Below, in pieces: positions 40,107-47,788 of a DNA stretch of 51,916 nucleotides. Source of the stretch: CAMEGH01 sp964513905 (lineage in GTDB: Bacteria > Patescibacteriota > Saccharimonadia > Saccharimonadales > Saccharimonadaceae). Every line of letters begins with the position of its first letter. Positions within the stretch are counted from its first letter, which is position 1. Where the stretch lies: contig CAZENS010000002.1 in NCBI GenBank assembly GCA_964513905.1, positions 1 through 51,916 on the forward strand, read 5' to 3'. Position numbers and translations under genes: made by a program. Under the pieces are notes generated by a model. The model did not search any database. It saw only the letters and a list, made by a program, of their open reading frames with translations, and was not told the DNA's origin.

Positions 40107-41363
40107 GTGATACATTTTTTAGGTAAAGTGCAAAACATTTTTTCAACAAAATTTCTACTTTTAACTATTGTTGCACTCTCTTTTATTGCTACCGCATCAA
40201 CATTAGCCACACCATCCTCTATTCAGGCTCAACACAACACGAATGTCTATATGTTCTGGGGCGATGGCTGCCCTCACTGCAAACACGCAAAAGAGGTGAT
40301 TGAACCACATATCGCTAATAAGCCGTCGGTTTCGTACCATAATTTTGAAGTGTATTTTAATAAAAAAAATCAAAAAAAGATGCAACTAGCAGGCGAAACG
40401 CTTGATATTGAAGCCTCGGGAGTGCCACTTATTATAGTTGGCGACACTGCATATACCGGTTTTTCTGATACTACTGGCAAGAAAATTACACAGCGTATCG
40501 ACGACTGCGTTTCGAACGGATGCCCCGATAGTTTAGCGCCAGCACTCAACATCAGCTCCAAAAACCAGGCAAGTGATCAACCAAACAAGGCTTCAGACCA
40601 CACCCCAAAAAAAGATGAATCGATTATAACACTCCCGATCTTTGGTGATATTAATACCGCACATGTTTCTTTGCCGTTACTTACATTTATCATCGCGCTA
40701 CTCGATGGCTTTAATCCGTGTGCAATGTGGGCGCTACTGTTTATCATCACACTACTGCTAGGCATGAAAGACAGAAAACGCATGTGGCTGTACGGTACAA
40801 CATTTATTGCAGTTTCGGCAATTGCTTACTTCCTCTTTATGGTAGCTTGGCTTAATTTTTTCCTTTTTGTTGGTCACGTAACGTGGATCCGGGTTGCCAT
40901 CGGTATTTTGGCTGCGGGTGTGGGAATTTATTACTTGTATGATTGGTGCAAAAAGAAGGGCATTTGCTCTGTTAGCAACAACGCAAAACGCCAAAAAACC
41001 TTCGCAAAACTTCGTTCATTAGTAAAAAAGAAAAATATATGGATTGGACTTATTGGCATCGCGCTGCTTGCGGCAGCTGTAAATATTGTTGAGCTTGCCT
41101 GTAGCGCAGGGTTACCTGTTTTATACACTGGAATACTTAGCTCGGCTGGATTAGAAACATGGCAGTATTATGCATATATGATTTTTTACACATTCATTTT
41201 TATGCTTGATGATTTAATCGTGTTCGTGATCGCCATGACAACATTCAAACTAACCGGTATCGAATCAAAATACACTCGGTCAATACGCCTTGTTGGTGGA
41301 ATTGTAATGATCATATTGGGAGCATTACTACTTTTCGCACCACAGCTACTTATGTTTGGATAG
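40107..41363 (+). CDS. Thioredoxin domain fused to a CcdA/DsbD-like membrane domain
   Basis: The GTG at 40107 (AAAGGA, 6 nt spacing) gives a signal peptide and a 418-residue protein. An outer thioredoxin-like domain follows, with VYMFWGDGCPHCKHAKEVI (CPHC) and a cis-proline GVPLIIV. After a K/D/N-rich linker come six to seven membrane helices with paired cysteines: LLDGFNPCAMWALLF and NIVELACSAGLPVLY, the counterparts of the reactive cysteines of CcdA/DsbD. It should pass electrons from cytoplasmic thioredoxin across the membrane to its own outer CPHC site. Confidence 0.82.
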   Translation: MIHFLGKVQNIFSTKFLLLTIVALSFIATASTLATPSSIQAQHNTNVYMFWGDGCPHCKHAKEVIEPHIANKPSVSYHNFEVYFNKKNQKKMQLAGETLDIEASGVPLIIVGDTAYTGFSDTTGKKITQRIDDCVSNGCPDSLAPALNISSKNQASDQPNKASDHTPKKDESIITLPIFGDINTAHVSLPLLTFIIALLDGFNPCAMWALLFIITLLLGMKDRKRMWLYGTTFIAVSAIAYFLFMVAWLNFFLFVGHVTWIRVAIGILAAGVGIYYLYDWCKKKGICSVSNNAKRQKTFAKLRSLVKKKNIWIGLIGIALLAAAVNIVELACSAGLPVLYTGILSSAGLETWQYYAYMIFYTFIFMLDDLIVFVIAMTTFKLTGIESKYTRSIRLVGGIVMIILGALLLFAPQLLMFG

Positions 41364-41463
41364 TCACTTAGGGTCTGCTACGTGGTGCTCGCCAAACTTC
41401 CGATATCGGTGCAGTAATTATCTGGCTTTAAATCCCCCATCACTATGCTATCCGAGCTAAGCT

Positions 41464-41600
41464 CTATAACTTCTGTTTGTTGGTGAAAAACACCTTAAAC
41501 TCGTTGCCACGGCAACGATCAGTGACCTTTTTAAAGAGCCCGCTATCAACAATCGACTTACATAAAGCCTCTTGAATGTCATATTTACAGTAACGAAATA
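41464..41600 (-). pseudogene. Possible coding remnant overlapping the ydcF-like 3' end
   Basis: In the 220-bp space 41364-41584 one minus-strand frame is open and protein-like up to TAG at 41464-41466 (segments FRYCKYDIQEALCKSIVDSG and VTDRCRGNEFKVFF). No start codon with a ribosome site is seen, and the frame runs out of register into the neighbouring gene. It may be the tail of a lost gene. A perfect 8-2-8 palindrome TCGTTGCC-AC-GGCAACGA (41501-41518) lies within it. Confidence 0.25.
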
Positions 41601-42574
41601 AGTGTGACAACTGCCCAAAAAATCAATAGTAAAACTGGAACAAGCCTATAGCGGATGATTATAGCGACATATTCACGAATAAAACCATTCGGCCAATAGT
41701 AAAGTGCTGTGCTTGACCCGACACCGTCGCCGCTCAGTCCAGCCTCTCGAGCGTATATACTGGTTCGAAATACGTGGTAATTATTTGTTACAAATAACAC
41801 TGGCGCGTTCGGATCCAATTTATCTATCAGCTTCTTTGAGAACGTTAAGTTCTCGAACGTAGTTGTTGATTTATCTTCTAGCAAAATATCGTTCCCAGAG
41901 ATACCTTGCGATTGTAGGTACTTTTTCATAGCAGCTGCCTCAGAGGTTGATTCATCACTACCCTGGCCGCCTGAAACAATTATTTTTGGTATTTTATTTA
42001 ACTTTTCGTACACATATATTGCCTTGTTTAGGCGACTTGCCAGTAAAGGGGGTACCTCTTTACCGTTTATTAGCCCCGACCCATGAACAATAATAAATTT
42101 ATAATCTTTTTTACGTGGCAATATTTGATACAGGAACGAATAGATCATTAACGCATAAAACGTAAATAATACGTACAGCAAGGCAATGACCATCAATATT
42201 GCAGTCATAAGAATCCAAGTTGGTAGTTTATACTCAAACGAAAGCAGCGCCACAATCCCAATCATTCCCCCGATTACGCCAAATCCAAATAAAATTGCCA
42301 AGGCATGTCGAATACTTCGACTTTCACGGCTAAGCGCAATAAAACCAGCTACAATAAACAACGTAGCCATTACTGCCATAGCTAGCGGCACGACGCCATA
42401 AATAATCGCCAATGCAAGATTATGAAACGGCGTTTGATAAGAGGTCTCTGTTATTGCCAGTAGCAAAAATCCAAGCATAAAAGAAAAAAGGACCGCATTT
42501 ATAAATGCGCGCGGCTCACGCCAAACCGAAAACCAAAAAACAACAAGGCTAATAAGAAATAATCCCCAAAACAT
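41585..42574 (-). CDS. YdcF family (DUF218) membrane protein
   Basis: The 329-residue protein has five to six N-terminal membrane helices (5-155), then the DUF218 domain: IIVHGSGLINGKEVPPLLASR, with RLNKAIYVYEKL, KIIVSGGQGSDESTSEAAAM, the SKTTxEN-type motif LEDKSTTTFENLTFSKKL and FVTNNYHVFRTSIYAREAGL. A C-terminal membrane helix ends it. Members such as SanA/ElyC affect envelope integrity and may act on undecaprenyl-linked intermediates; the reaction is not established. It is followed on the transcript by no other gene. Confidence 0.88.
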   Translation of the reverse strand: MFWGLFLISLVVFWFSVWREPRAFINAVLFSFMLGFLLLAITETSYQTPFHNLALAIIYGVVPLAMAVMATLFIVAGFIALSRESRSIRHALAILFGFGVIGGMIGIVALLSFEYKLPTWILMTAILMVIALLYVLFTFYALMIYSFLYQILPRKKDYKFIIVHGSGLINGKEVPPLLASRLNKAIYVYEKLNKIPKIIVSGGQGSDESTSEAAAMKKYLQSQGISGNDILLEDKSTTTFENLTFSKKLIDKLDPNAPVLFVTNNYHVFRTSIYAREAGLSGDGVGSSTALYYWPNGFIREYVAIIIRYRLVPVLLLIFWAVVTLISLL

Positions 42575-42586
42575 ATACTTACACCG

Positions 42587-43021
42587 CTACCGATTTGATT
42601 GTTTTTGATGATCTTTGGCAACGCTCTTTAACGCAAAAAACAGATAGCCCAGCGCAATTGCCATGCCGATATGACTCAATCCAGCTATACCCGACACCGA
42701 AGCGTCAAGCGCTTTACTTACATTAACCTCGAGCACCTGCAATATGCCTCTTGCAAAAAGCATCGCAACCATCGCAGGAAAAGCGACATTGTAAATCACA
42801 CAAAATCTCTTAAATTTTTTATCTGCAACAATATTGGTCGAACTGGCAAACAGTGCCAAGATTAAAAACAAGAAAGTACCCGTCACCATTAAATGAACGT
42901 GAACGAAAGATAGACTCGTCGCCCCTTCATACTCCGTGTACCTTGTCAACTCCCGGTAAATTACGCCGAAAATAAGCGCAGCAAGTCCGTATACTCCTGC
43001 TATATTAATAAGTTTTTTCAT
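42587..43021 (-). CDS. DUF2871 family membrane protein
   Basis: The 144-residue protein has four membrane segments. The N-terminal GVYGLAALIFGVIYRELTRYT and the HxH element VHVHLMVTGTFLFL match DUF2871. The two histidines (and a later LSHIGMAIALG) could bind metal or haem, but this is unproven. The ATG at 43021 follows AAAGGTG. The gene lies 12 bp upstream of the YdcF-like gene in one operon. Confidence 0.75.
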   Translation of the reverse strand: MKKLINIAGVYGLAALIFGVIYRELTRYTEYEGATSLSFVHVHLMVTGTFLFLILALFASSTNIVADKKFKRFCVIYNVAFPAMVAMLFARGILQVLEVNVSKALDASVSGIAGLSHIGMAIALGYLFFALKSVAKDHQKQSNR

Positions 43022-43108
43022 ATCACACACCTTTTTGCATATGCAATAACTGTTTCCTTCAGCATAGCAGAGTTACCAAAGGCGCAATCTCGCGGTATAA
43101 TATGAAGC

Positions 43109-43372
43109 ATGCCCAACACTACCATACCTAGCGGCACCGTTCATAAAATGCCACACGATTTGCGTACGGCTCTTGAAGTTGACCTTTCCGCCCTGGACGC
43201 CTGGCGTGATATTACCCCTTTGGCGCGAAACGAATTCATCTGCTGGGTTGAAAACGCCAAACTACTAGAAACAAGAGAGCGCCGCATTCATAGAACGATC
43301 GAAGAGCTAAACGATGGACAGCGTCGCCCTTGTTGCTGGCCAGGCTGTATGCATCGAAAAAAGTTGAAATAA
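43109..43372 (+). CDS. YdeI/OmpD-associated (OmdA) family protein
   Basis: The 87-residue protein has the family pattern MPHDLRTALEVDLSALDAW, then ARNEFICWVENAKLLETRERR and IHRTIEELNDGQRRPCCWP. This is the C-terminal OmdA module found in proteins linked to bacteriocin or peptide resistance; the mechanism is unknown. The cysteine-rich end (CCWPGC) might bind metal. TATAAT (43096-43101) ends 7 nt before the ATG. Its stop codon overlaps the -35 box of the sigma-factor promoter. Confidence 0.8.
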   Translation: MPNTTIPSGTVHKMPHDLRTALEVDLSALDAWRDITPLARNEFICWVENAKLLETRERRIHRTIEELNDGQRRPCCWPGCMHRKKLK

Positions 43373-43391
43373 TTTCAGCAGCTAAGCTGTA
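43365..43391 (+). promoter_or_regulatory. ECF-type promoter P1, TGAAAT-N17-TGTA
   Basis: TGAAAT (43365-43370) and TGTA (43388-43391) resemble the TGAAAC/CGTA boxes of SigW-like ECF sigma factors. A 37-bp window here matches the window at 44461-44497 at 29 positions without gaps. It lies 36 nt before the sigma gene start. Confidence 0.6.
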
Positions 43392-43427
43392 TTACATATA
43401 GCGAGGCTAGTAGAAAATAGTTTAAGT

Positions 43428-43982
43428 ATGGACAACGACATAACCGACGAGGAACTAATCCCCATAATCACGAGCGGAGACAACGATGTATTTCGATTTA
43501 TAATTGAACGCTACGAGACTAAACTGCATCGCTATATTATATATCTTATTCACGATCAGACTATTGCAAACGATGTAGTGCAAGAAACTTTTATTAAGGC
43601 GTATCAAAATCTACGTAGCTTTAATTCTCGCTATAAATTTTCATCGTGGATTTATCGCATTGCTCATAATGAAGCAATGAATGCGATTAAGCGCAATCGA
43701 AAGCTAACGCATGTCGACATCGACACTTTACCCGACACAGAATATAACGCCCAACTAGGTGAAATTATTGATGCCAAATTACTTAAGAGGCATGTTCAGG
43801 AATGCCTGCAAGAAATTGACCCGAAATATCGTGAGGTGGTGCATCTTATTTACTTTGAGAAAATGAAGTACGACGAAGTAAGCGATATCCTTCATATCCC
43901 GGCATCAACAGTTGGCGTATGGTTGTCGCGCGCCAAAGCAAAACTAAAGCATATTTGCGAACAGAAAGGAGTATCCCGGTGA
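43428..43982 (+). CDS. ECF RNA polymerase sigma factor
   Basis: The 184-residue protein has region 2 at about 20-90 (FIIERYETKLHRYI, DVVQETFIKAYQNL, FSSWIYRIAHNEAMNAIKR) and region 4 at about 125-180 (QEIDPKYREVVHLIYFEKMK, with YDEVSDILHIPASTVGVWLSRAKAKLK as its helix-turn-helix). There is no region 1 or 3. It is followed by a GTGA-coupled membrane protein, the usual place of an anti-sigma factor. It lies behind a promoter that it probably reads itself. Confidence 0.92.
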   Translation: MDNDITDEELIPIITSGDNDVFRFIIERYETKLHRYIIYLIHDQTIANDVVQETFIKAYQNLRSFNSRYKFSSWIYRIAHNEAMNAIKRNRKLTHVDIDTLPDTEYNAQLGEIIDAKLLKRHVQECLQEIDPKYREVVHLIYFEKMKYDEVSDILHIPASTVGVWLSRAKAKLKHICEQKGVSR

Positions 43983-44464
43983 AAAAACAACCCAGTACAC
44001 CAGTTACCGAATCAATAATGGGTCAAATCAAAAACGGTCGCATAACTATGCGTCCCCAGATATACTTTATTGTTATTTCACTATTATCAATTATTACGAC
44101 GGTCGCAACAGCGCTACTGTTGACATATTGCCTTAGTATCTTATTCTTCTGGCTGCGAATACAAACTGCCGATACCATGGCACGGGGAGCTCGCGCTCAC
44201 CTAGCAGCCGCACTCGAGAACTTTCCGTGGTGGAGTGTGTTTGGTGCAGCTATTGCCTTTGCATTTACTGTGTGGCTCATCAAAAAACAAGGGAAGATGT
44301 ATCGCCTTAAAGCCAGCACGATTATTCTAGTGCTTGGAATTGTCTCCTTGTTACTGGGGGTATTTTTTTCAGCCATTAATGTCGACGGTAATCATCCTAC
44401 TGGTCGCCAAGGTCGCGACGTTAATCGACTTCATCAACGCACTAATAATTTTCCTCGCTTTTGA
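43979..44464 (+). CDS. Membrane protein, probable anti-sigma factor
   Basis: The start is the GTG at 43979, overlapping the sigma stop (GTGA) with AAAGGAG 7 nt upstream. The 161-residue protein has a short cytoplasmic N terminus with the Patescibacteria-type motif IMGQIKNGRITMRPQIYF, three membrane helices at about 30-58, 78-98 and 105-125, and a basic tail. No ZAS zinc motif is seen. Location and coupling suggest that the N terminus holds the sigma factor at the membrane (inference). Confidence 0.65.
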   Translation: MKKQPSTPVTESIMGQIKNGRITMRPQIYFIVISLLSIITTVATALLLTYCLSILFFWLRIQTADTMARGARAHLAAALENFPWWSVFGAAIAFAFTVWLIKKQGKMYRLKASTIILVLGIVSLLLGVFFSAINVDGNHPTGRQGRDVNRLHQRTNNFPRF

Positions 44465-44488
44465 AATAATTCCCGCACTTAGGTTGTA
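44462..44488 (+). promoter_or_regulatory. ECF-type promoter P2, TGAAAT-N17-TGTA
   Basis: TGAAAT (44462-44467) and TGTA (44485-44488) have the same spacing as P1. The -35 overlaps the stop codon of the probable anti-sigma gene. It lies 36 nt before the GTG of the secreted-protein gene, the same distance as P1 to its start codon. Confidence 0.6.
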
Positions 44489-44523
44489 CTACATATGTAA
44501 ACAATCTACCAAAGGAGGTTATA

Positions 44524-44955
44524 GTGAAAAAACTTTTAGTTATTGGAGCAGCCACACTGGCTACAGCTGGTGCCGTTGGTGCGATATCGCTTAGTGCATC
44601 TGCCCTAGCTACTTCGCAGAATAGGCAAGCTTCTCCAATGCAACAAAAAGGAATGAATGGTAAAAATGGCCGCCAAGCATCGCTTGAGTCTCGGGCTAAA
44701 ATTGTTGGCATGACAGCCACAGAACTAGAAAAAGCACTACAGACTAAAACAATGTCACAAATTGCCAAGGAAAAAGGTCTTTCCGAAGCAGATTTCAAAT
44801 CTAAAATGACCGAAGCAGCCAAAGCACGCTGGCAAGCACGTGGGTTCAGTAGCGAAGAAATCACTAAGCGTCTTGCTGATCGCGAGAAACGGCAAGCTGC
44901 CAATGCGTCTACTCATGAATGGGGAGCTGGCGCAGGCAGCCGTCACAGACGATAG
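44524..44955 (+). CDS. Secreted helical protein of the ECF sigma regulon
   Basis: The 143-residue product starts at GTG with AAAGGAGG upstream. A signal peptide (KKLLVIGAATLATAGAVGA, cleavage after SALA at about 29) precedes a Q/N/K-rich segment and a helical domain with SRAKIVGMTATELEKALQ and TMSQIAKEKGLSEADFKSKM. This resembles envelope proteins such as DUF2680-type that bind or buffer stress outside the cell, though I cannot name the family. Expression from its own ECF-type promoter suggests it is the main output of the sigma factor. Confidence 0.65.
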   Translation: MKKLLVIGAATLATAGAVGAISLSASALATSQNRQASPMQQKGMNGKNGRQASLESRAKIVGMTATELEKALQTKTMSQIAKEKGLSEADFKSKMTEAAKARWQARGFSSEEITKRLADREKRQAANASTHEWGAGAGSRHRR

Positions 44956-44968
44956 CAATACCACTGCG

Positions 44969-44995
44969 GTGGGGCAGGCCTATGCACTGCCCCAC
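44969..44995 (+). terminator. Strong hairpin after the secreted-protein gene
   Basis: GTGGGGCAG and CTGCCCCAC form a 9-bp GC-rich stem with a 9-nt loop, 13 bp after the stop. It lacks a T run, so it may stabilise the mRNA end rather than terminate by itself. Confidence 0.55.
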
Positions 44996-45033
44996 TCTGC
45001 ATTCACCTAGGCGTAAAAGAATAGTTATCAGTA

Positions 45034-45456
45034 CTACTTGCTGGCGTCAAAATCCTTTGCGCTATCGTATGCAATCTTGGTGATTTTTTCGAGCACGCTC
45101 ATGTCGATATCTTCTAACTTGTTCGCGTAAATGCAGCCCTTGCCTCGTGTATATTTGCCAAGTTCTCCTAGTTCATCGGCAAATTCGTCCGCATCGCACG
45201 ATACATAAAACGATATTTTGGCTTTCCGTGGACTAAAACCAATCTTAAACCAATCTGCCTCGATTTTGCTTTTGCTAACATAGTGGTATTTACCAAAGCC
45301 AATCATACTCGAACCCCACACCTTTGGCGGTTCGCCCGAAACACGCTCCATCATTTCTATGATTTTATACGCCTCTTCTCGGCGCTTGTCGCTTACACTA
45401 AGTAAAAAATCATCTACGTTTTGATCGGTTACTTTTGTTTTAGGAGCATAAGTCAT
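45034..45456 (-). CDS. DUF1801 family protein
   Basis: The 140-residue soluble protein has VDDFLLSVSDKRREEAYKII, KVWGSSMIGFGKYHY, WFKIGFSPRKAKISFYV and the KGCIYANKLEDID element typical of DUF1801 (YdhG-like). The fold may bind small ligands; function is unknown. It lies 17 bp after the DUF1761 gene on the same strand. Confidence 0.87.
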   Translation of the reverse strand: MTYAPKTKVTDQNVDDFLLSVSDKRREEAYKIIEMMERVSGEPPKVWGSSMIGFGKYHYVSKSKIEADWFKIGFSPRKAKISFYVSCDADEFADELGELGKYTRGKGCIYANKLEDIDMSVLEKITKIAYDSAKDFDASK

Positions 45457-45473
45457 AATTGTTAGTCATCCAC

Positions 45474-45887
45474 TTAGAAAAGGCTAATTCCCCATGCAGC
45501 AACAATCAGCCGCACAAGGGTTTCGCCAGACTGAATAAGAATTTTCGATAAAATATACTTACTCTTGGTGCCACCAAAAATTACGCCCGAAACACTCATT
45601 GGCAGAACAAATCCCGCCCACATCAACACAGCTATTAGGACAGGTGGCATATCTGGCAGCAGATTCATTACGTACACCAAAACCCAAGCAGATAGGATGG
45701 TCATCAGCAGCTGAAGTCCATAATACGGTCCCATTTTTGCTGACATTTCTTCCAGCTGCTTATCTGTTAGCTTGTCCATGTCATGCATCTTCGACCACTG
45801 CTTCTGGAATAGTACCATGTACCACAAACCGCCAACCGCAAACATTGCAATCGTTGCTACGATAACCGCCAGTATATTAATTTCCAT
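45474..45887 (-). CDS. DUF1761 family membrane protein
   Basis: The 137-residue protein has four membrane helices. The first, AMFAVGGLWYMVLFQKQWSK, carries the GGLWYxxxFxxxW signature of DUF1761, and a later segment reads MSVSGVIFGGTKSKYIL. Function unknown. GGGAGA precedes the ATG. It forms a pair with the DUF1801 gene. Confidence 0.85.
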   Translation of the reverse strand: MEINILAVIVATIAMFAVGGLWYMVLFQKQWSKMHDMDKLTDKQLEEMSAKMGPYYGLQLLMTILSAWVLVYVMNLLPDMPPVLIAVLMWAGFVLPMSVSGVIFGGTKSKYILSKILIQSGETLVRLIVAAWGISLF

Positions 45888-45929
45888 ACTTCTATCTCCC
45901 TATAAATCAGCTGAGCGTCTAGCTCTATC

Positions 45930-46496
45930 TTACTTCATATTGACAGCAAACCACTCGCCAAATTGCTTCCAATGATCCAAACTTTCGCCCGCCGAAGCAA
46001 TATCGCCTTCAGCTAGTTGCTCGGCCATAGTCTTGTTTCCGTATAGCACAACAACCCGCTCGAAAGATTCACTTTCGTCGATTCGGCCGCGCGCCTCATC
46101 TATAAAGTGCCCTTGATACGTCGACACAAAGTATTGCAAGTCCTCGCCATCAAAATACGCCACATGTTCGTGACAGTATATAGTCTTATCCGAATGATTA
46201 GCCATCAGAGCAAGCCAATCCTTAGCATCAAGCCAACTTGAGATATCTTTCATATACCCACTGGGAAAACCGCCAAGAGCTGGAATTTCCCAGCTTGTAT
46301 CCGAAACGACAACAGGTTTATGCACGACACTAAAGGCAGAGCGCGCCTTAGCTTTTGTAATCTCTGCCGAGTCGCTGTGTTGAATTTCATCGATTTCGAC
46401 CTTAACCGCCTCAATATTAACACCGTAGTCGGCAAGCGTCTTGCTCGCCTCCTCAATTTTACGATTATTTCCCGTTGCAAATAGTATCTTATTCAT
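45930..46496 (-). CDS. RdgB/HAM1-like non-canonical purine NTP pyrophosphatase
   Basis: The ATG at 46496 gives 188 residues starting MNKILFATGNNRKIEEA, the substrate-binding loop of the HAM1 family. VVVSDTSWEIPALGGFPSGYMKDI stands for the usual SGL.VDAL.G.PG..S region and keeps an acidic residue there (read as SDTSWEIPALGGFPSGY). The family hydrolyses ITP, XTP and dITP. The second half is diverged, so substrate range is uncertain. TACAAT (46504-46509, minus) ends 7 nt before the start. Confidence 0.75.
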   Translation of the reverse strand: MNKILFATGNNRKIEEASKTLADYGVNIEAVKVEIDEIQHSDSAEITKAKARSAFSVVHKPVVVSDTSWEIPALGGFPSGYMKDISSWLDAKDWLALMANHSDKTIYCHEHVAYFDGEDLQYFVSTYQGHFIDEARGRIDESESFERVVVLYGNKTMAEQLAEGDIASAGESLDHWKQFGEWFAVNMK

Positions 46497-46638
46497 AATA
46501 GTAATTGTATCGTATATTTTTCCTGGCCTAAACCCTATGCCCCTTCCCAATTCAAAACTCGTGCACCCTATGGCCAAGCAATCAAAAAAGATAAGTATCA
46601 ATCAAAATTATAAAAACTCTACGTTCCAGAGGGATTTT

Positions 46639-47616
46639 CTAGCTCTCCCAAGAGAATCCATCATGGCCAAAGTGACCATATCTTGACGTTTCTTCATAGA
46701 TAGAACGTTTAAGATCCAAAAACTTTATTATGCCATTCGGCGTTAAGTCATATCCCTCTATGGTCTTTTCAATACCGTCAACCGTTACGGTAGCCTGCAA
46801 CGGCTTATCGTAGCCAATTGCATACGCGATAGTTACATACACCTCCTTCGCTTGAAACCGTATTAGGTAATCTACGGCAATCTTACGTGCCATATAAGCT
46901 GCAGACCTATCCACCTTGCTTGGGTCTTTGCCACTAAACGCGCCACCACCAACTGGTATGCTGGGGCCATAATTATCGACTGCAAGTTTTCTGCCTGTTA
47001 ATCCAGCATCAGCATCAAATCCTCCAATACTCCAATCTCCCGCTGGATTAATATGGTAGTTAATCTCTCGCGCATAGCTTGGAGCTATGTACTGACCTCG
47101 CCTCCACTGACGTACCGCCGCCTCAAGATCAGCTTTTCTGGCATTTTGAAAACTGGCAACTATCGTATGGATTTTTCCGTCACACGTTGTTACTTGAGTT
47201 TTTCCATCATACGGCCAATGCTTAAACAGGAATTGATTAAGATCGCGTGAAAGAATCACCTCAAGAGGCAAAAGCTCCTTCGTCTCGCTTGTTGCATATC
47301 CAGTCATGATACCTTGATCGCCTGCTCCACCATGATCGACACCGTGCGCTATCTCTATACTCTGCTTTGCAATATGTTCTATAACATCAACCTTTCCTGC
47401 TAGCCTTTTTACGATTGATGTAATATCCACATTTTTAGCCTGCGATGTTACTTCGCCAGTTACAAAAACCTTGCCGTGCCCACCTGCAACATCGACTGCA
47501 ACGCGAGCATCAGAATCCTGTTTTAAATGGGCGTCCAGTATAGCATCAGATATCTGGTCACAGATTTTATCTGGATGTTTTGGCGATACACTCTCGGCTG
47601 TTTTAAAATTTGGCAT
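46639..47616 (-). CDS. metK: S-adenosylmethionine synthetase, compact form
   Basis: The enzyme makes SAM from methionine and ATP. Signatures are SVSPKHPDKICDQISDAILD, GAGDQGIMTGYATSETKELLP, IGGFDADAGLTGRKLAVDNYG and the P-loop-like GGGAFSGKDPSKVDRSAAYM. At 325 residues it is about 60 shorter than E. coli MetK, with trimmed loops and a short end (YGHFGHDGFSWES). The ATG at 47616 stands 8 nt behind AAAGGAG; upstream in-frame codons lie within the riboswitch. Translation is probably controlled by SAM through the leader. Confidence 0.92.
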   Translation of the reverse strand: MPNFKTAESVSPKHPDKICDQISDAILDAHLKQDSDARVAVDVAGGHGKVFVTGEVTSQAKNVDITSIVKRLAGKVDVIEHIAKQSIEIAHGVDHGGAGDQGIMTGYATSETKELLPLEVILSRDLNQFLFKHWPYDGKTQVTTCDGKIHTIVASFQNARKADLEAAVRQWRRGQYIAPSYAREINYHINPAGDWSIGGFDADAGLTGRKLAVDNYGPSIPVGGGAFSGKDPSKVDRSAAYMARKIAVDYLIRFQAKEVYVTIAYAIGYDKPLQATVTVDGIEKTIEGYDLTPNGIIKFLDLKRSIYEETSRYGHFGHDGFSWES

Positions 47617-47623
47617 AAAAAAT

Positions 47624-47669
47624 ACTCCTTTCGCGCATCTTTCCACCCGAGCAGAAAGGACAAAGGAGT
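47624..47669 (-). promoter_or_regulatory. Riboswitch expression platform: anti-SD paired with SD
   Basis: On the transcript ACTCCTTT (47662-47669) is a perfect complement of the ribosome binding site AAAGGAGT (47624-47631). CTTTC and GAAAG between them extend the stem. This hairpin would hide the metK Shine-Dalgarno sequence, so control is probably at translation. No terminator is visible in the leader. Confidence 0.65.
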
Positions 47670-47680
47670 TCATATGGTTT

Positions 47681-47788
47681 CTTATCTTTCCCGATTGGGC
47701 TAGAGGGGGCACCATTTCAAACATGTAAGACATGCAAGCTGGTTGCCGGCGGGTCGTAGAGCTAGTTCTCTCGCCGCACTCTTGATAC
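47681..47788 (-). ncRNA. SAM riboswitch aptamer, SAM-I/SAM-IV clan
   Basis: Reading the minus strand, the P1 strand TATC is followed by AAGAGTGC, a P2 stem, the invariant CCGGCAACC, a P3 hairpin (GCATGTCTTACATGT region), GGTGCC, a CCC/GGG hairpin and GGGAAAGATAAG, which closes P1 (TATC/GATA). These are the conserved blocks of the SAM-I clan. GAGTGC before P2 and GGTGCC resemble SAM-IV, while AAAGATAAG resembles SAM-I, so a SAM-I/IV variant is likely. It lies in the leader of metK. Confidence 0.82.

Noticed and set aside
44334..44594. Hydrophobic plus-strand frame overlapping the end of the probable anti-sigma gene
   Set aside because: I considered a frameshift in that gene, but the main frame ends with a normal basic tail and the ECF promoter fits its stop codon; the other frame lacks a start signal.
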